Shown: one piece after another, positions 1-6,482 of the stretch
Numbering within the stretch: position 1 is the stretch's first letter
How the letters are laid out: each line of letters starts with the position of its first letter
Origin: Nitrososphaerales archaeon
GTDB taxonomy: Archaea > Thermoproteota > Nitrososphaeria > Nitrososphaerales > Gagatemarchaeaceae
Direction: 5' to 3'
Assembly (NCBI GenBank): GCA_030040055.1
Contig: JASHUK010000034.1
Coordinates: 1-11,207 of the forward strand
Length of the DNA stretch: 11,207 bases
Notes under the pieces: generated by a model
What the model saw: the letters and a program-made list of their open reading frames with translations, nothing else
The model's database searches: none
What the model was told of the DNA's origin: nothing
Program-made: the position numbers and the translations under genes

Positions 1-1
1 G

Positions 2-295
2 ACCGATGAAGGCCGATTCTCCGCAAGGATGAGCGGAGGAGCCACCGAACTCAGCCTCCCAGGTGGCTTCACGATGAGGGATGGCAAGCTCTACTCAAAC
101 GTCCACAAGGAGCACGTCATGGAGGACGAGTCGGGCTGGCGGCGCAATCCCCACACCGGCTCGGTGATGGACAAGGGTGAGTTCGTGGTCTACGTCCTGA
201 GGCCGGACTCGGGCATCGAGGAAGGGTTAAGGTCAGGAGGTATCCCGCACGGAAGGCGGAGAGCGCAAAGTGAACAGTGTCGGTCAGCACGATAG
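2..295 (+). CDS. Unrecognised protein, 5' partial
   Basis: The frame is open from base 2 to a TAG at 293-295, so this is probably the C-terminal part of a gene that begins left of the window. An internal ATG at 29 would give 88 residues. I do not recognise the product. The middle is hydrophilic, with a Gly/Asp/His-rich run and a short beta-like stretch (GEFVVYVLRPDS), and the last 20 residues are basic (RRRAQ, CRSAR), which may be poorly conserved read-through into the next gene. Its end overlaps the next gene (start 277) by 19 nt, suggesting translational coupling in one short operon. No signal peptide or membrane segment is visible in the part present. No function is proposed. Confidence 0.45.
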   Translation, partial: TDEGRFSARMSGGATELSLPGGFTMRDGKLYSNVHKEHVMEDESGWRRNPHTGSVMDKGEFVVYVLRPDSGIEEGLRSGGIPHGRRRAQSEQCRSAR

Positions 296-642
296 ACGAT
301 ACACAGGACACCAGCCCCGCGGCCCTGACCCTCAACGTGGAGACCACCATCCTCAACGTGGGCTCCGCTCAGTCGGGGCACTACTCCCCTGAATGCCACA
401 TCGCTGCCGCCAACTTCCAGTCAGGGGACGTGTTTGTCGTGACTGAATACATAGCGGTGGACACAACTGACTTTCGCGTCTACTTTCAGCAGACGTACTA
501 TGGCCAGCAGCAGTTCCCGGCCCTCAGGTTTCACGGGAAGATGCTGCTGGCGAACGAGCTGTACAAGCTCACAATCAAGCAGACAGCCGGGACAGGTCGG
601 GTCGTCCCGTATTCCTGTTCGGTCCAGGTGCTGACGGCATGA
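277..642 (+). CDS. Unrecognised small beta-rich protein (121 aa)
   Basis: GTG start just after an in-frame TGA (271-273), so 277 is the earliest possible start; a weak purine run (GGCGGAGAG, 255-263) lies about 14 nt upstream. The protein is acidic and Thr/Val/Gln/Tyr-rich with alternating hydrophobic stretches (ALTLNVETTILNVG, DVFVVTEYIAV, FRVYFQQTYYGQQQF, YKLTIKQTAG), typical of an all-beta fold. No cysteine or catalytic motif and no clear signal peptide or membrane helix is apparent. It lies in a tight cluster: 19-nt overlap with the upstream gene and an ATGA overlap with the gene at 639. Codons are less GC-biased than in the metabolic genes to the right. A virion or surface accessory protein is possible from its look alone, but I recognise no family. 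Confidence 0.6.
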   Translation: MSVSTIDDTQDTSPAALTLNVETTILNVGSAQSGHYSPECHIAAANFQSGDVFVVTEYIAVDTTDFRVYFQQTYYGQQQFPALRFHGKMLLANELYKLTIKQTAGTGRVVPYSCSVQVLTA

Positions 643-818
643 GCCTGCAGGGCGGAGGGCAGGCGCCGAACTACTACTATGAAGTCCCCGTCCCGGTCAA
701 CGAGACGCTTTACACCTTCCCGCCGGAGTTGGCGGCCGCTGCCCGTCAATACACGTCGCCCGTGTTCGCCAGGCCGGCCCCGTTCGTCACGCTCTCCGTA
801 CAACCCCCCTTCGTGTGA
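639..818 (+). CDS. Unrecognised 59-aa protein, ATGA-coupled
   Basis: ATG at 639-641 overlaps the TGA (640-642) of the preceding gene in an ATGA arrangement, typical of translational coupling, and runs to TGA at 816-818 (59 aa). The peptide is Pro/Tyr/Ala-rich (NYYYEVPVPVNETLYTFPPE near residues 11-30, then AAAARQYTSPVF and PAPFVTLSVQPPFV). It has no charged cluster and no predicted membrane helix. The Pro/Tyr-rich, largely extended composition resembles small structural or binding peptides, but no family is recognised. The exact stop/start overlap is the main support for its being real, since the gene is very short. Confidence 0.5.
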   Translation: MSLQGGGQAPNYYYEVPVPVNETLYTFPPELAAAARQYTSPVFARPAPFVTLSVQPPFV

Positions 819-884
819 GCGCAAGTCCAAGCCGGCAGACGCCGACTAGGAGGGAGCAAAGGTTACAGAGCCGACAGCGGACTG

Positions 885-944
885 AGACGTGGCTCAAGTC
901 ACCGCACCCGAGTCTCCGAGGAATGAGACAGACTTGAGTTGTCT
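885..944. repeat. Nested inverted repeat in the 819-1017 gap
   Basis: CTCAAGTC (893-900) and GACTTGAG (931-938) are perfect 8-nt inverted arms. AGAC (885-888) and GTCT (941-944) can pair outside them, and GTCTC (912-916) with GAGAC (925-929) inside. Together they could fold into a long interrupted hairpin. It sits downstream of the left-edge cassette and upstream of the htpX promoter, so it could end the cassette transcript, bind a regulator, or be a structured RNA. No poly-T tract follows, which argues against a simple terminator. Nothing else was seen in 819-974. Confidence 0.45.
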
Positions 945-974
945 AAGGCCCGGACTTGGCGCTCGATTTGGGAC

Positions 975-984
975 AAAGTATTTA
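975..984 (+). promoter_or_regulatory. TATA box for htpX
   Basis: AAAGTATTTA is centred about 38 nt before the TTG at 1018, in otherwise GC-rich sequence. Initiation roughly 25 nt downstream would leave a short leader of about 10-13 nt. An in-frame TGA at 1009-1011 limits how far the coding frame can extend. Confidence 0.45.
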
Positions 985-1017
985 CGCGGGGCGAGAGCGA
1001 CGGCAAACTGACGCCGT

Positions 1018-1929
1018 TTGTCTCTCAGCGTTTACGCCAAGATGACGCTTCTCTTCGCGGTCCTGACGGGCCTGCTGCTGGCGATAGGGTACGCCGTCGG
1101 CCTGTACTTCGGCGACCCGATACTCTTCGCGGGGCTCGCGCTCGTCCTCGCCGGCGTCTTCAACTTCGTCTCGTACTTCTACAGCGACTCCCTGGTGATA
1201 CGCATGAGCAAGGCCAAAATCATACAGGAGAGCGAGAACCCGACGCTGTTCAGAGTGGTCAGGGACGTCGCCCAGAAGGCCGGCATTCCCATGCCTAGGG
1301 TGGGCATCGTCCAGTCCCAGCAGCCGAACGCGTTCGCGACGGGGAGGGGACCGAGCAAGGCGGTCGTCTGCGCTACCTCCAGCATCCTGCAGGTCCTGAC
1401 CCCCGACGAGCTCGAAGCTGTGATAGGACACGAGATAGGGCACGTAGTCCACAGGGACGTCCTGATGTCCAGCGTGGCGGCCACCATGGCCGGAGCGATA
1501 TCCTACATCGGGACCATAGCCATGTGGTCGATGTGGTTCGGCGGCGGGGGGAAGAAGAATGGCAACCCGCTGCTGCTGTTGGCGGCCATCGTGCTGATAC
1601 CGATGGGGGCAACCTTCGTCAGACTGGGGATCAGCAGGGGGGACGAGTACAACGCAGACGAGTACGGGGCGAAGCTGACGCGGAACCCGGCAGGGCTGAT
1701 CTCGGCACTGCAGAAGATATCGAACAAGGCGCAGACGAGGCCCATCTCCGGGAGGGGGAACGGGGGAGGCCAGGGACAGGGGCCGGCTCCGGCCACTGCC
1801 TCGCTGTGGATAGTCAACCCGTTCAGGGGGAGCTCTCTGATGGAGCTCTTCTCGACCCACCCATCGATGCCTCACAGGATAGAGAGGCTCAAGAAGGTAG
1901 GCCGCGAAATCAACGTGTACGTCCCTTAG
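1018..1929 (+). CDS. htpX: HtpX-like M48 membrane zinc metalloprotease
   Basis: 303 aa, family M48B, close to the usual HtpX length of about 280-300. HtpX enzymes are integral-membrane zinc endoproteases that degrade misfolded membrane proteins. Two N-terminal membrane helices (about residues 9-31 and 34-55) precede the zinc motif HEIGH (His138, Glu139, His142). Two further hydrophobic segments follow (about 150-173 and 184-203), then the third zinc ligand, Glu210, in the conserved EYNADEYGA block. The family motif STHPSMPHRIERL is near the C-terminus. A Gly/Gln-rich linker (about 244-260) is the variable region. TTG at 1018 is the earliest start because TGA lies at 1009-1011; ATG at 1042 is an alternative that loses eight residues. 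It is monocistronic, with its own TATA box, and its stop overlaps that of the convergent neighbour. Confidence 0.93.
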   Translation: MSLSVYAKMTLLFAVLTGLLLAIGYAVGLYFGDPILFAGLALVLAGVFNFVSYFYSDSLVIRMSKAKIIQESENPTLFRVVRDVAQKAGIPMPRVGIVQSQQPNAFATGRGPSKAVVCATSSILQVLTPDELEAVIGHEIGHVVHRDVLMSSVAATMAGAISYIGTIAMWSMWFGGGGKKNGNPLLLLAAIVLIPMGATFVRLGISRGDEYNADEYGAKLTRNPAGLISALQKISNKAQTRPISGRGNGGGQGQGPAPATASLWIVNPFRGSSLMELFSTHPSMPHRIERLKKVGREINVYVP

Positions 1930-2312
1930 CCGAAGGCCATCTTCAGGACCGCGAGTATCAGCCCGACCTCCAGAAGCTCGTCAGGCTGCTTCGCGCCCTC
2001 TTCCTTGGCAGGCGGCTGGCCCTGGTATGGCGTCGGCGACAGGCTAGGGAACATCGTGGAAGGGAAGAGCGCTGCGCTGTAGGCCGCGGTTGCGACGGCG
2101 GGGGCGGGGTGGAAGTACTGGGGAGCCGGCACGGCTGAGGGCGCCTCGGCAGAAGCGGCCTGCTGGGGGACCTGGGGGGTGATCCTCCGAGGTTGAGGGG
2201 CCGCGGGGGCAGGCTTCTTCACCTGGGACTTCGACGGGAAGATCAGGGAGAGCACCAGCAGGAGCCCGCCGAAGATGGACAGCAGGAGCTCTCCGAAGAG
2301 GGCCCCGACCAA
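1926..2312 (-). CDS. Small Pro/Ala-rich membrane protein, unknown function
   Basis: 128 aa from a TTG at 2312. A hydrophobic N-terminus (about residues 2-25) is followed by a basic patch (KSQVKK), a long Pro/Ala/Gln-rich linker (about 34-102) and a short hydrophobic C-terminal tail (about 113-128). It could be a membrane-anchored linker protein or a two-span protein. The frame stays open upstream to a TAA near 2389 and would add more hydrophobic residues (LLIFAILLVL) directly before the chosen start, but no ATG, GTG or TTG lies there, so the start is uncertain. An A/T box (GTATTAAG, 2382-2389) lies upstream on this strand. No family is recognised. Its TAA (1926-1928) overlaps the TAG of htpX (1927-1929). 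Confidence 0.6.
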   Translation of the reverse strand: MVGALFGELLLSIFGGLLLVLSLIFPSKSQVKKPAPAAPQPRRITPQVPQQAASAEAPSAVPAPQYFHPAPAVATAAYSAALFPSTMFPSLSPTPYQGQPPAKEEGAKQPDELLEVGLILAVLKMAFG

Positions 2313-2399
2313 GACGAGGAGAATCGCGAAGATCAGCAGGTTCCTGTTCGTTGCTATCGGGTAGCGAAGGGGTGTTGCGGCGTATTAAGGGTTGGTAGG

Positions 2400-2524
2400 T
2401 GGGCCGGGGCGGAATTGGACCGCCGACCTTGGCGCGCGGAGACTGCGCTTCGCCGTCTTCTGCCAGCTGGTGTCAGAGCTTGACGGGCAGACCTGACGTC
2501 CTAACCAGACTAGACGACCGGCCC
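2400..2524 (-). tRNA. tRNA gene with ~50 nt inserted sequence, isotype unresolved
   Basis: On the minus strand a 7-bp acceptor stem GGGCCGG/CCGGCCC is followed by discriminator A. A D-arm (GTCT, loop, GGAC) matches those of the two other tRNA genes in this window. A T-arm with a perfect 5-bp stem GGCGG/CCGCC precedes the acceptor, with AGGTC as the probable variable loop. The total of 125 nt is about 50 longer than a mature tRNA, so one or more introns lie in the anticodon/variable region. That insert can fold (AGAC/GTCT and TCTGCC/GGCAGA helices), but I could not find a splice that restores a proper anticodon arm, so no anticodon is assigned. The T-loop reads TCCAATT, with C where T55 is nearly invariant. 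CCA is not encoded. A TATA box 29 nt upstream suggests it is transcribed. A degenerate tRNA is the alternative. Confidence 0.7.
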
Positions 2525-2550
2525 TTGCCGGGCACGCCCCGCTTGACTAC

Positions 2551-2556
2551 TTTTAT
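2551..2556 (-). promoter_or_regulatory. TATA box for the minus-strand tRNA
   Basis: On the minus strand this reads ATAAAA within ACATAAAAGT, centred about 29 nt before the tRNA 5' end at 2524, the expected spacing for an archaeal tRNA promoter. Confidence 0.5.
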
Positions 2557-2594
2557 GTTTAGCACGCGGTCTCCGGCCCGGCCGGGGTTGCGCT

Positions 2595-2605
2595 TCAATT
2601 AAATA
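2595..2605 (+). promoter_or_regulatory. TATA box for HMG-CoA reductase
   Basis: CAATTAAATAG stands out from GC-rich surroundings and is centred about 35 nt before the GTG at 2635, implying a leader of about 10 nt. There is no clear Shine-Dalgarno sequence. Confidence 0.5.
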
Positions 2606-2634
2606 GCCTGACGGCCACGTTCGGCCGACCTAGG

Positions 2635-3903
2635 GTGGTCGTCGACTCAGCGATACCGGAGTTCTACAAGCTGTCCTTCGAGAAGCGGATGGAGAAGGTC
2701 AGGGAGATGACTGGCCTCACCGAGGAGGAGGCCAAGGCGGTGTCGAACACCGGGGGGCTGCCGAGGCAGGCGGCCGACATGATGATCGAAAACGTCGTCG
2801 GCGGCATCACCATCCCACTGGGGATAGCGGTGAACTTCAGGGTCAACGGGAAGGACTACCTCGTCCCCATGGCCATCGAGGAGCCTTCCGTGGTGGCGGC
2901 CGCGAGCAACGCGGCCAAGATGGCCCGCGCGAAGGGGGGCTTCACTGTGTCCAACACCGGGCCGGTAATGATAGGGCAAGTCCAGCTGACCGGCGTGACC
3001 GACCCGTTCGGCGCCAGAACGAGGGTGCTCGCGCACCGCGAGAGGATCCTGAAGACGGCGAACGACCAGGACCCGATGCTCGTCTCGCTCGGCGGAGGGG
3101 CGAAGGACCTGAACGCCAAGGTGATCGACACCGTCAAGGGCCCGATGGTCATCGCCGAGCTGATAGTCAACACGGGCGACGCGATGGGGGCGAACGCCGT
3201 GAACACCATGGCCGAGGCCGTGGCCCCGATACTGGAGGAGGTGACGGGAGGGAAGGCGCTCCTGAAGATAATCTCGAACCTGGCAGACAGGAGGCTAGTC
3301 AGGGTGTCGGCGGTGTTCGAGAAGACGGCGCTCGGGGGAGAGAAGGTGGTCGACGGCGTCGTCCAGGCCTACGCCTTCGCCGAGGCGGACCCCTACAGGT
3401 GCTCGACGCACAACAAGGGCATAATGAACGGGGTGATCGCGGTGGCGATAGCGTGCGGCCAGGACATACGGGCGCTGGAAGCCGGGGCCCACAGCTACGC
3501 CGCGAGGACGGGCGCCTACAAGCCGCTCACGGTCTGGGAGAAGAACGGCGACGGCGACCTGGTCGGGACCCTCGAGATGCCCATGGCGGTCGGGCTGGTG
3601 GGCGGGGCCGCGAAGACCCACCCCGTCGCCAAGGCCGCGGTCAAGATACTCGGGGTGAAGACGGCCGTCGAGCTGGCCGAGGTGATGGGGGCGGTGGGCC
3701 TGGCCCAGAACCTGGCCGCCCTGAGGGCGCTGGCGACCGAAGGCATACAGAGGGGGCACATGAAGCTGCACGCGAGGAACATCGCGATATCCGCCGGGGC
3801 GACCGGGGCCATGGTCGAGGTCGTGGCCCAGCGGATGGTCAAGGAGAGGAAGGTCAGGTACGACAGGGCGAGCGAGATCCTGGCCGAGCTCAGAAAGAAG
3901 TAG
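2635..3903 (+). CDS. Class II (bacterial-type) HMG-CoA reductase
   Basis: 422 aa. HMG-CoA reductase makes mevalonate from HMG-CoA, the entry to isoprenoid and archaeal membrane-lipid synthesis. Class II hallmarks align almost residue for residue with the Pseudomonas mevalonii enzyme: Glu83 in IEEPSVVAAAS, Lys261 in THNKGIMNG, Asp277 in CGQDIRA and His375 in GHMKLHARN match the known Glu/Lys/Asp/His catalytic set. NTGDAMGANAVNT (about 179-191) is the dinucleotide-binding loop. The segment NDQDPML puts Asp at 146, the position linked to NAD(H) preference in P. mevalonii, so NADH use is possible (inference). The C-terminal flap with the catalytic His is present and the protein is full length. 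GTG at 2635 follows a TATA box. No mva operon partner adjoins it. Most archaea carry class I enzymes; class II is known from Thermoplasmatales and Archaeoglobus. The degradative versus biosynthetic direction cannot be decided from sequence, but an archaeon needs the biosynthetic one. Confidence 0.93.
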   Translation: MVVDSAIPEFYKLSFEKRMEKVREMTGLTEEEAKAVSNTGGLPRQAADMMIENVVGGITIPLGIAVNFRVNGKDYLVPMAIEEPSVVAAASNAAKMARAKGGFTVSNTGPVMIGQVQLTGVTDPFGARTRVLAHRERILKTANDQDPMLVSLGGGAKDLNAKVIDTVKGPMVIAELIVNTGDAMGANAVNTMAEAVAPILEEVTGGKALLKIISNLADRRLVRVSAVFEKTALGGEKVVDGVVQAYAFAEADPYRCSTHNKGIMNGVIAVAIACGQDIRALEAGAHSYAARTGAYKPLTVWEKNGDGDLVGTLEMPMAVGLVGGAAKTHPVAKAAVKILGVKTAVELAEVMGAVGLAQNLAALRALATEGIQRGHMKLHARNIAISAGATGAMVEVVAQRMVKERKVRYDRASEILAELRKK

Positions 3904-3939
3904 CAGTTCTTTTACACCCTCCTGGCCGGGAGGGTCGTC

Positions 3940-4737
3940 TTGGCGGGAGATCTCGACGAGGGCTCCAAGTTCGTCCCCCGCAGCCCACTCCTGGCGGCCG
4001 CCGCCATCGCCGTGCTCCTGTTCTCGCTCCTGCTGCTTTCCCATGCCCTGGGCCTGTCGCTCTCGGGACTGTTCTGCGGCTCGTCAGGGTCCATCCTCTC
4101 GTCCGGGACACTCACCGCTTTCATCAGCGACTACGGGTACCTCAGCCTGTTCCTGCTTATGACGGCCGAGAGCGCCTCCGTCCCTATCCCCAGCGAGATC
4201 GTCCTCCCCTTGACAGGCTTCTTCGTGTCGGAAGGCGTGCTCGGGAGCCTCCCCCTGGCCCTCGCTGTGAGCACAGTCGGTGCCTTGGTCGGTGCCATGA
4301 TCGACTACGTCCTGGCCAGGCAGCTCGGGAGGCCGTTCGTCGCAAGGGCGCTCCTGAAGGTCAGGGTCTCGCAGGCGGGCCTTGACCGCGCTGAGGCCTG
4401 GTTCGCGAGGTCGGGGCAGTGGACGGTCTTTGCGGCCCGGTTCGTCCCCCTCGTCAGGACCCTGGTGTCCTTCCCGGCGGGGCTGTTCAGGATGAGGCTC
4501 GGGACGTTCCTCCTGATGACATTAGCAGGCTGCGTCCTCTGGAACGCCATCCTGCTCTACGCGGGGTATGCCGCGGGGCAGTATCTGGGAACCTGCTCGG
4601 GGGCTGGGAGCTGGATAGTCACGGACGGGTTCTCGCTCGTCCTCGCGGGGACGGCAGTCGTCTATCTGGCATACTTCGCGGCAGGGGCGAGAGCGGGAGC
4701 GGCCAGGACCGTCAGTCGGACCGCATCGGCAGCTTGA
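3940..4737 (+). CDS. DedA/SNARE-associated family membrane protein
   Basis: 265 aa. DedA proteins are integral-membrane proteins linked to membrane homeostasis; some members act as undecaprenyl-phosphate or phospholipid flippases. The family signature ESASVPIPSE (Glu77 to Glu86) lies in the first re-entrant region, followed by a Gly-rich helix and FAARFVPLVRTLVSFPAG (about 164-181) with the conserved arginines 167 and 173. Hydrophobic segments lie at about 17-38, 66-95, 102-127, 187-213 and 227-250. The start is TTG at 3940, with a T-rich TATA-like stretch (TTCTTTTACA, 3907-3916) about 28 nt upstream, so it probably has its own transcript despite lying 36 nt after HMG-CoA reductase. Its 3' end overlaps hutU on the other strand by 26 nt. 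A lipid-carrier role would fit the isoprenoid gene beside it, but that is inference. Confidence 0.88.
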   Translation: MAGDLDEGSKFVPRSPLLAAAAIAVLLFSLLLLSHALGLSLSGLFCGSSGSILSSGTLTAFISDYGYLSLFLLMTAESASVPIPSEIVLPLTGFFVSEGVLGSLPLALAVSTVGALVGAMIDYVLARQLGRPFVARALLKVRVSQAGLDRAEAWFARSGQWTVFAARFVPLVRTLVSFPAGLFRMRLGTFLLMTLAGCVLWNAILLYAGYAAGQYLGTCSGAGSWIVTDGFSLVLAGTAVVYLAYFAAGARAGAARTVSRTASAA

Positions 4738-6367
4738 TCCCCTTCGTCCGCGCCGTCTTCAGCGCCAGCTCGTAGCCCGCGTCCGCGTGGCGCGCCACTC
4801 CCAGCCCCGGGTCGTTCGTGAGGGAAGCCTCTATCCTGCGGTCGGCCTCCGCGCTCCCGTCTGCCAGCACGGCCAGCCCCGCATGAATCGAGTACCCGAT
4901 GCCGACCCCCCCTCCGTGGTGCACCGAGACCCATGAGGCCCCCGACACCGCGTTGAGAAGCGCGTTCAGGATGGGCCAGTCGGCGATCGCGTCGGACCCG
5001 TCCTTCATCCCCTCGGTCTCGCGGTACGGGGAGGCGACAGAGCCGGAGTCCAGGTGGTCACGCCCGATGACGATCGGCGCCGAAATCCTCCCGTCACGCA
5101 CCATCCCGTTGATTATCTTCCCGAACCTCGCCCTCTCGCCGTAGCCGAGCCAGCAGACCCTGGCTGGGAGGCCCTGGAACCGCACCCTGTCGTGCGCCTT
5201 CGTGATCCAGCGCACCAGCGACTTGTTCCCGGCGAACTCCCTGACGACGACCTCGTCTGTGGTGTAGATGTCTTCGGGGTCCCCCGAGAGCGCCACCCAG
5301 CGGAAGGGTCCCCTCCCCTCGCAGAAGAGCGGCCTGATGTACTCCGGGACGAAGCCGGGGATCCTGAACGGGTCGGGCACCCCGGCGTCCTTCGCCATCT
5401 TCCTGATGTTGTTCCCGTACTCGAAGGTCACCGCCCCGTCCCGCTGGAAGCGCAGCATCGCCCTGACGTGCTTGGCTATCGACGCCATCGACCGCTCGAG
5501 GTACGCCTTCGGGTCGGACTCCCTCAGGTCACTCGCCTCGGACGGGTCGAGCCCCTCCGGGATGTACCCTCCTAGAGGGTCGTGGGCTGCCGTCTGGTCG
5601 GTGACGACATCCGGGCGGAACCCGGACCTGGCGAGCCGCGGCAGGACCTCGGCGGAGTTCCCTAGCAGCGCGACCGAGACCGCCCTCTTCTCGGCGGCCG
5701 CCGCCTTCACCGTCTCGACGGCCTCGTATGGGTCTTCCGTCATGGTGTCGCAGTACCCCTTGTCCAGCCTGCGCTGGATGGCCCGCCTGTCGGCTTCGAC
5801 CACCAGAGCTACCCCGTCGTTCATGGTCACCGCGAGTGGCTGGGCCCCGCCCATCTCGCCGAGCCCCGAGGTCAGCACCACCCTGCCCTTCAGCGAACCC
5901 CTGAAGTGGCGGGAGGCGACCGCCGCGAGTGTCTCGTAGGTCCCCTGCAGTATCCCCTGCGTCCCGATGAACATCCAGCTCCCTGCTGTCATCTGCCCGT
6001 ACATGGTGAGCCCCCTCTCCTCGAGCTCCCGGAAGTAGCCCCAGTCAGCCCACTTCGGGACGATCATCGCGTTGGTGATCAATACCCTGGGCGCCGTCGG
6101 GGACGTCCGGAAGATCCCCACCGGCTTTCCCGACTGGACGATGAGCGTCTCGTCGTTGCCGAGCGACCTCAGCGAGCGCACGATGGCGTCGAACTCGGGC
6201 CACCCCCGGGCCGCCCTACCGGTCCCGCCGTAGACAATCAGCTTCTCGGGGTCCTTGGCGACCTCAGGGTCGAGGTTGTTCATGAGCATCCTGAGTGCCG
6301 CCTCCTGGTGCCATCCTCTGCAGGAGATCTCGGAACCGCGCGGCGCCCTGACTACGTGTCGCTGCAC
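4712..6367 (-). CDS. hutU: Urocanate hydratase (urocanase)
   Basis: 551 aa from GTG at 6367, the normal length. Urocanase is an NAD-dependent cytosolic enzyme converting urocanate to 4-imidazolone-5-propionate, step two of histidine degradation. The N-terminus after the start (RAPRGSEISCRGWHQEAALRMLMNN region) matches the family. The urocanase signature FQGLPARVCW is at about 397-406 and carries the conserved Cys405; NAD-site blocks are visible around TSGLGEMGGAQ (about 166-176) and EYGNNIR (about 316-322). An upstream-extended frame to 6706 has no family homology and runs through hutI, so I reject it. A TATA box (6389-6396) lies 25 nt upstream, so the transcript probably begins at the GTG itself (leaderless). 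It is divergent from hutI. Confidence 0.95.
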   Translation of the reverse strand: MQRHVVRAPRGSEISCRGWHQEAALRMLMNNLDPEVAKDPEKLIVYGGTGRAARGWPEFDAIVRSLRSLGNDETLIVQSGKPVGIFRTSPTAPRVLITNAMIVPKWADWGYFRELEERGLTMYGQMTAGSWMFIGTQGILQGTYETLAAVASRHFRGSLKGRVVLTSGLGEMGGAQPLAVTMNDGVALVVEADRRAIQRRLDKGYCDTMTEDPYEAVETVKAAAAEKRAVSVALLGNSAEVLPRLARSGFRPDVVTDQTAAHDPLGGYIPEGLDPSEASDLRESDPKAYLERSMASIAKHVRAMLRFQRDGAVTFEYGNNIRKMAKDAGVPDPFRIPGFVPEYIRPLFCEGRGPFRWVALSGDPEDIYTTDEVVVREFAGNKSLVRWITKAHDRVRFQGLPARVCWLGYGERARFGKIINGMVRDGRISAPIVIGRDHLDSGSVASPYRETEGMKDGSDAIADWPILNALLNAVSGASWVSVHHGGGVGIGYSIHAGLAVLADGSAEADRRIEASLTNDPGLGVARHADAGYELALKTARTKGIKLPMRSD

Positions 6368-6388
6368 AGGCGGACGAACCCCTGTTGC

Positions 6389-6396
6389 GATATAAG
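6389..6396 (-). promoter_or_regulatory. TATA box for leaderless hutU
   Basis: GATATAAG on the plus strand reads CTTATATC on the minus strand, centred about 25 nt before the GTG at 6367, so transcription and translation starts coincide. A weaker box (CTTATCAC, 6444-6451) lies about 36 nt before the hutI start at 6483 on the plus strand. Confidence 0.55.
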
Positions 6397-6482
6397 AGTT
6401 CGAGACGGAGATGGTCGCCTCTATCCAAGTCACCGGCCGAACCCTTATCACGGAAGGACCAACGCAGCGTGCTGGTTGCAGG

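Noticed and set aside
531..830. 99-codon minus frame over the left cassette
   Set aside because: Arg/Gly-rich translation typical of antisense shadow; the plus-strand ATGA-coupled genes fit the same stretch better.
982..1875. 297-codon minus frame opposite htpX
   Set aside because: GC-driven shadow with low-complexity Arg/Gln/His content; htpX on the other strand is unambiguous.
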